Shown: in pieces, positions 63,481 through 64,000 of the stretch
Position numbering within the stretch: position 1 is the first letter of the stretch
Layout: each line of letters opens with the position of its first letter
NCBI GenBank assembly: GCA_017165825.1
Contig: CM029386.1
Coordinates: forward strand, 3,258,950 to 3,322,949
Source: Hepsetus odoe
Lineage: Eukaryota > Chordata > Actinopteri > Characiformes > Hepsetidae
Reading direction: 5' to 3'
Length of the DNA: 64,000 nt
The notes under the pieces: generated by a model
The model's input: only the letters and a program-made list of their open reading frames with translations
What the model was told of the DNA's origin: nothing
Database searches by the model: none
Translations under genes and position numbers: made by a program

Positions 63481-64000
63481 AATCTTAAATGTAAATTTGC
63501 TGCAGGATTCATGAGGTTCGCACCCCTCCACTCCGGTCAATCTCCCACTCAGGTAGCAGATGAAAGAGCCTATCGCTCCCACGTGCACCTCCCAGGTCTT
63601 TGGTGTCTCGTCCCACAAGGATCATGAATAATTCAAATGCTACAAGCGTAACCCCATTTCTGCAGCCGCTTTCCAACTGAAGGGGGTGAAAAAAAGGTGG
63701 AGCCAAAAGAAGGGGTGAGCATCTGCCTTCACCCGGCTTCTCGCAGGGCCTTTCATATGATCCACTTATCTTATTACATGCTTGAGGTCAGGGCTGTTGT
63801 AAGACGGCTGGAAAGCACTTACGGCTCAAAGAGGCAGTCATGCTTATAGTTCATCTTATTTCCATGCAAATAACGCAGGGGGACTTGGATACCGGCTGGA
63901 AATCTGCCGCCAAGAAGCAGAGAGAGCTCTGTTAATGCACTGAAGATCCTTCAAATCGAATTTCCTTACTTATAGTGGAAGGAACACTCCAAAACTATGC
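63481..64000. other. Low-repeat segment, candidate conserved non-coding DNA
   Basis: Repeat-free up to the window end, with a perfect octamer ATGCAAAT at 63864-63871, GACCACTTATCTTATTAC-like cores and AGCTCTGTTAATGCACTG. Frames open on both strands show no domain. Confidence 0.35.
63864..63871 (+). promoter_or_regulatory. Octamer (POU) motif
   Basis: ATGCAAAT, the exact octamer element bound by POU-domain factors, sits in a low-repeat segment. A single 8-bp match can be chance. Confidence 0.35.

Overview
The window is nuclear DNA from a ray-finned fish. Evidence: vertebrate-type spliced exons, very many (CA)n/(GT)n microsatellites, teleost-type tRNA-derived SINEs, L2- and RTE-clade LINE pieces and many Tc1-like transposon relics. 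The repeat mix would suit an otophysan (characin, catfish, knifefish), but I cannot fix the species from the sequence.

Region 1 (1 to about 4.9 kb, minus strand) holds the only host gene I can identify: the 5' part of ube2f, the NEDD8-conjugating E2 enzyme. Five coding exons (residues 1-107 plus two bases of the next codon) and a non-coding first exon are visible, all with consensus splice sites. The exon with the catalytic cysteine lies beyond the left edge. A 30-nt, frame-preserving exon is notable.

Region 2 (about 4.9-64 kb) has no host coding exon that I can support. It alternates between repeat-dense stretches and low-repeat stretches that look like, but are not shown to be, conserved non-coding DNA (about 10.1-10.6, 12.3-14.5, 17.3-18.6, 21.4-22.2, 30.5-30.9, 36.8-37.3, 45.2-46.6, 48.4-50.0 and 63.5-64 kb). 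Repeats include three tRNA-type SINE families (called A, B and C here); L2-clade LINEs at 27.9-30.3 (+), 40.2-40.7 (+, 3' end only) and 53.07-57.18 kb (-, nearly full length but inactivated and carrying nested insertions); RTE-clade LINE fragments; two internally deleted Tc1 copies with about 190-bp terminal repeats (20.28 and 43.35 kb); a different Tc1/mariner copy with apparent DD37E spacing (44.0 kb); minisatellites with 17-, 33- and 42-bp units; and a (CCAA)n array interrupted by a SINE.

I found no operon-like system, CRISPR array, virus or new multi-gene system. The most interesting signals are structural: nested insertions with readable target duplications, a transposon sitting in the loop of a palindrome, a template-switch hairpin inside a LINE, and a duplicated ATTA-rich module in a low-repeat segment.
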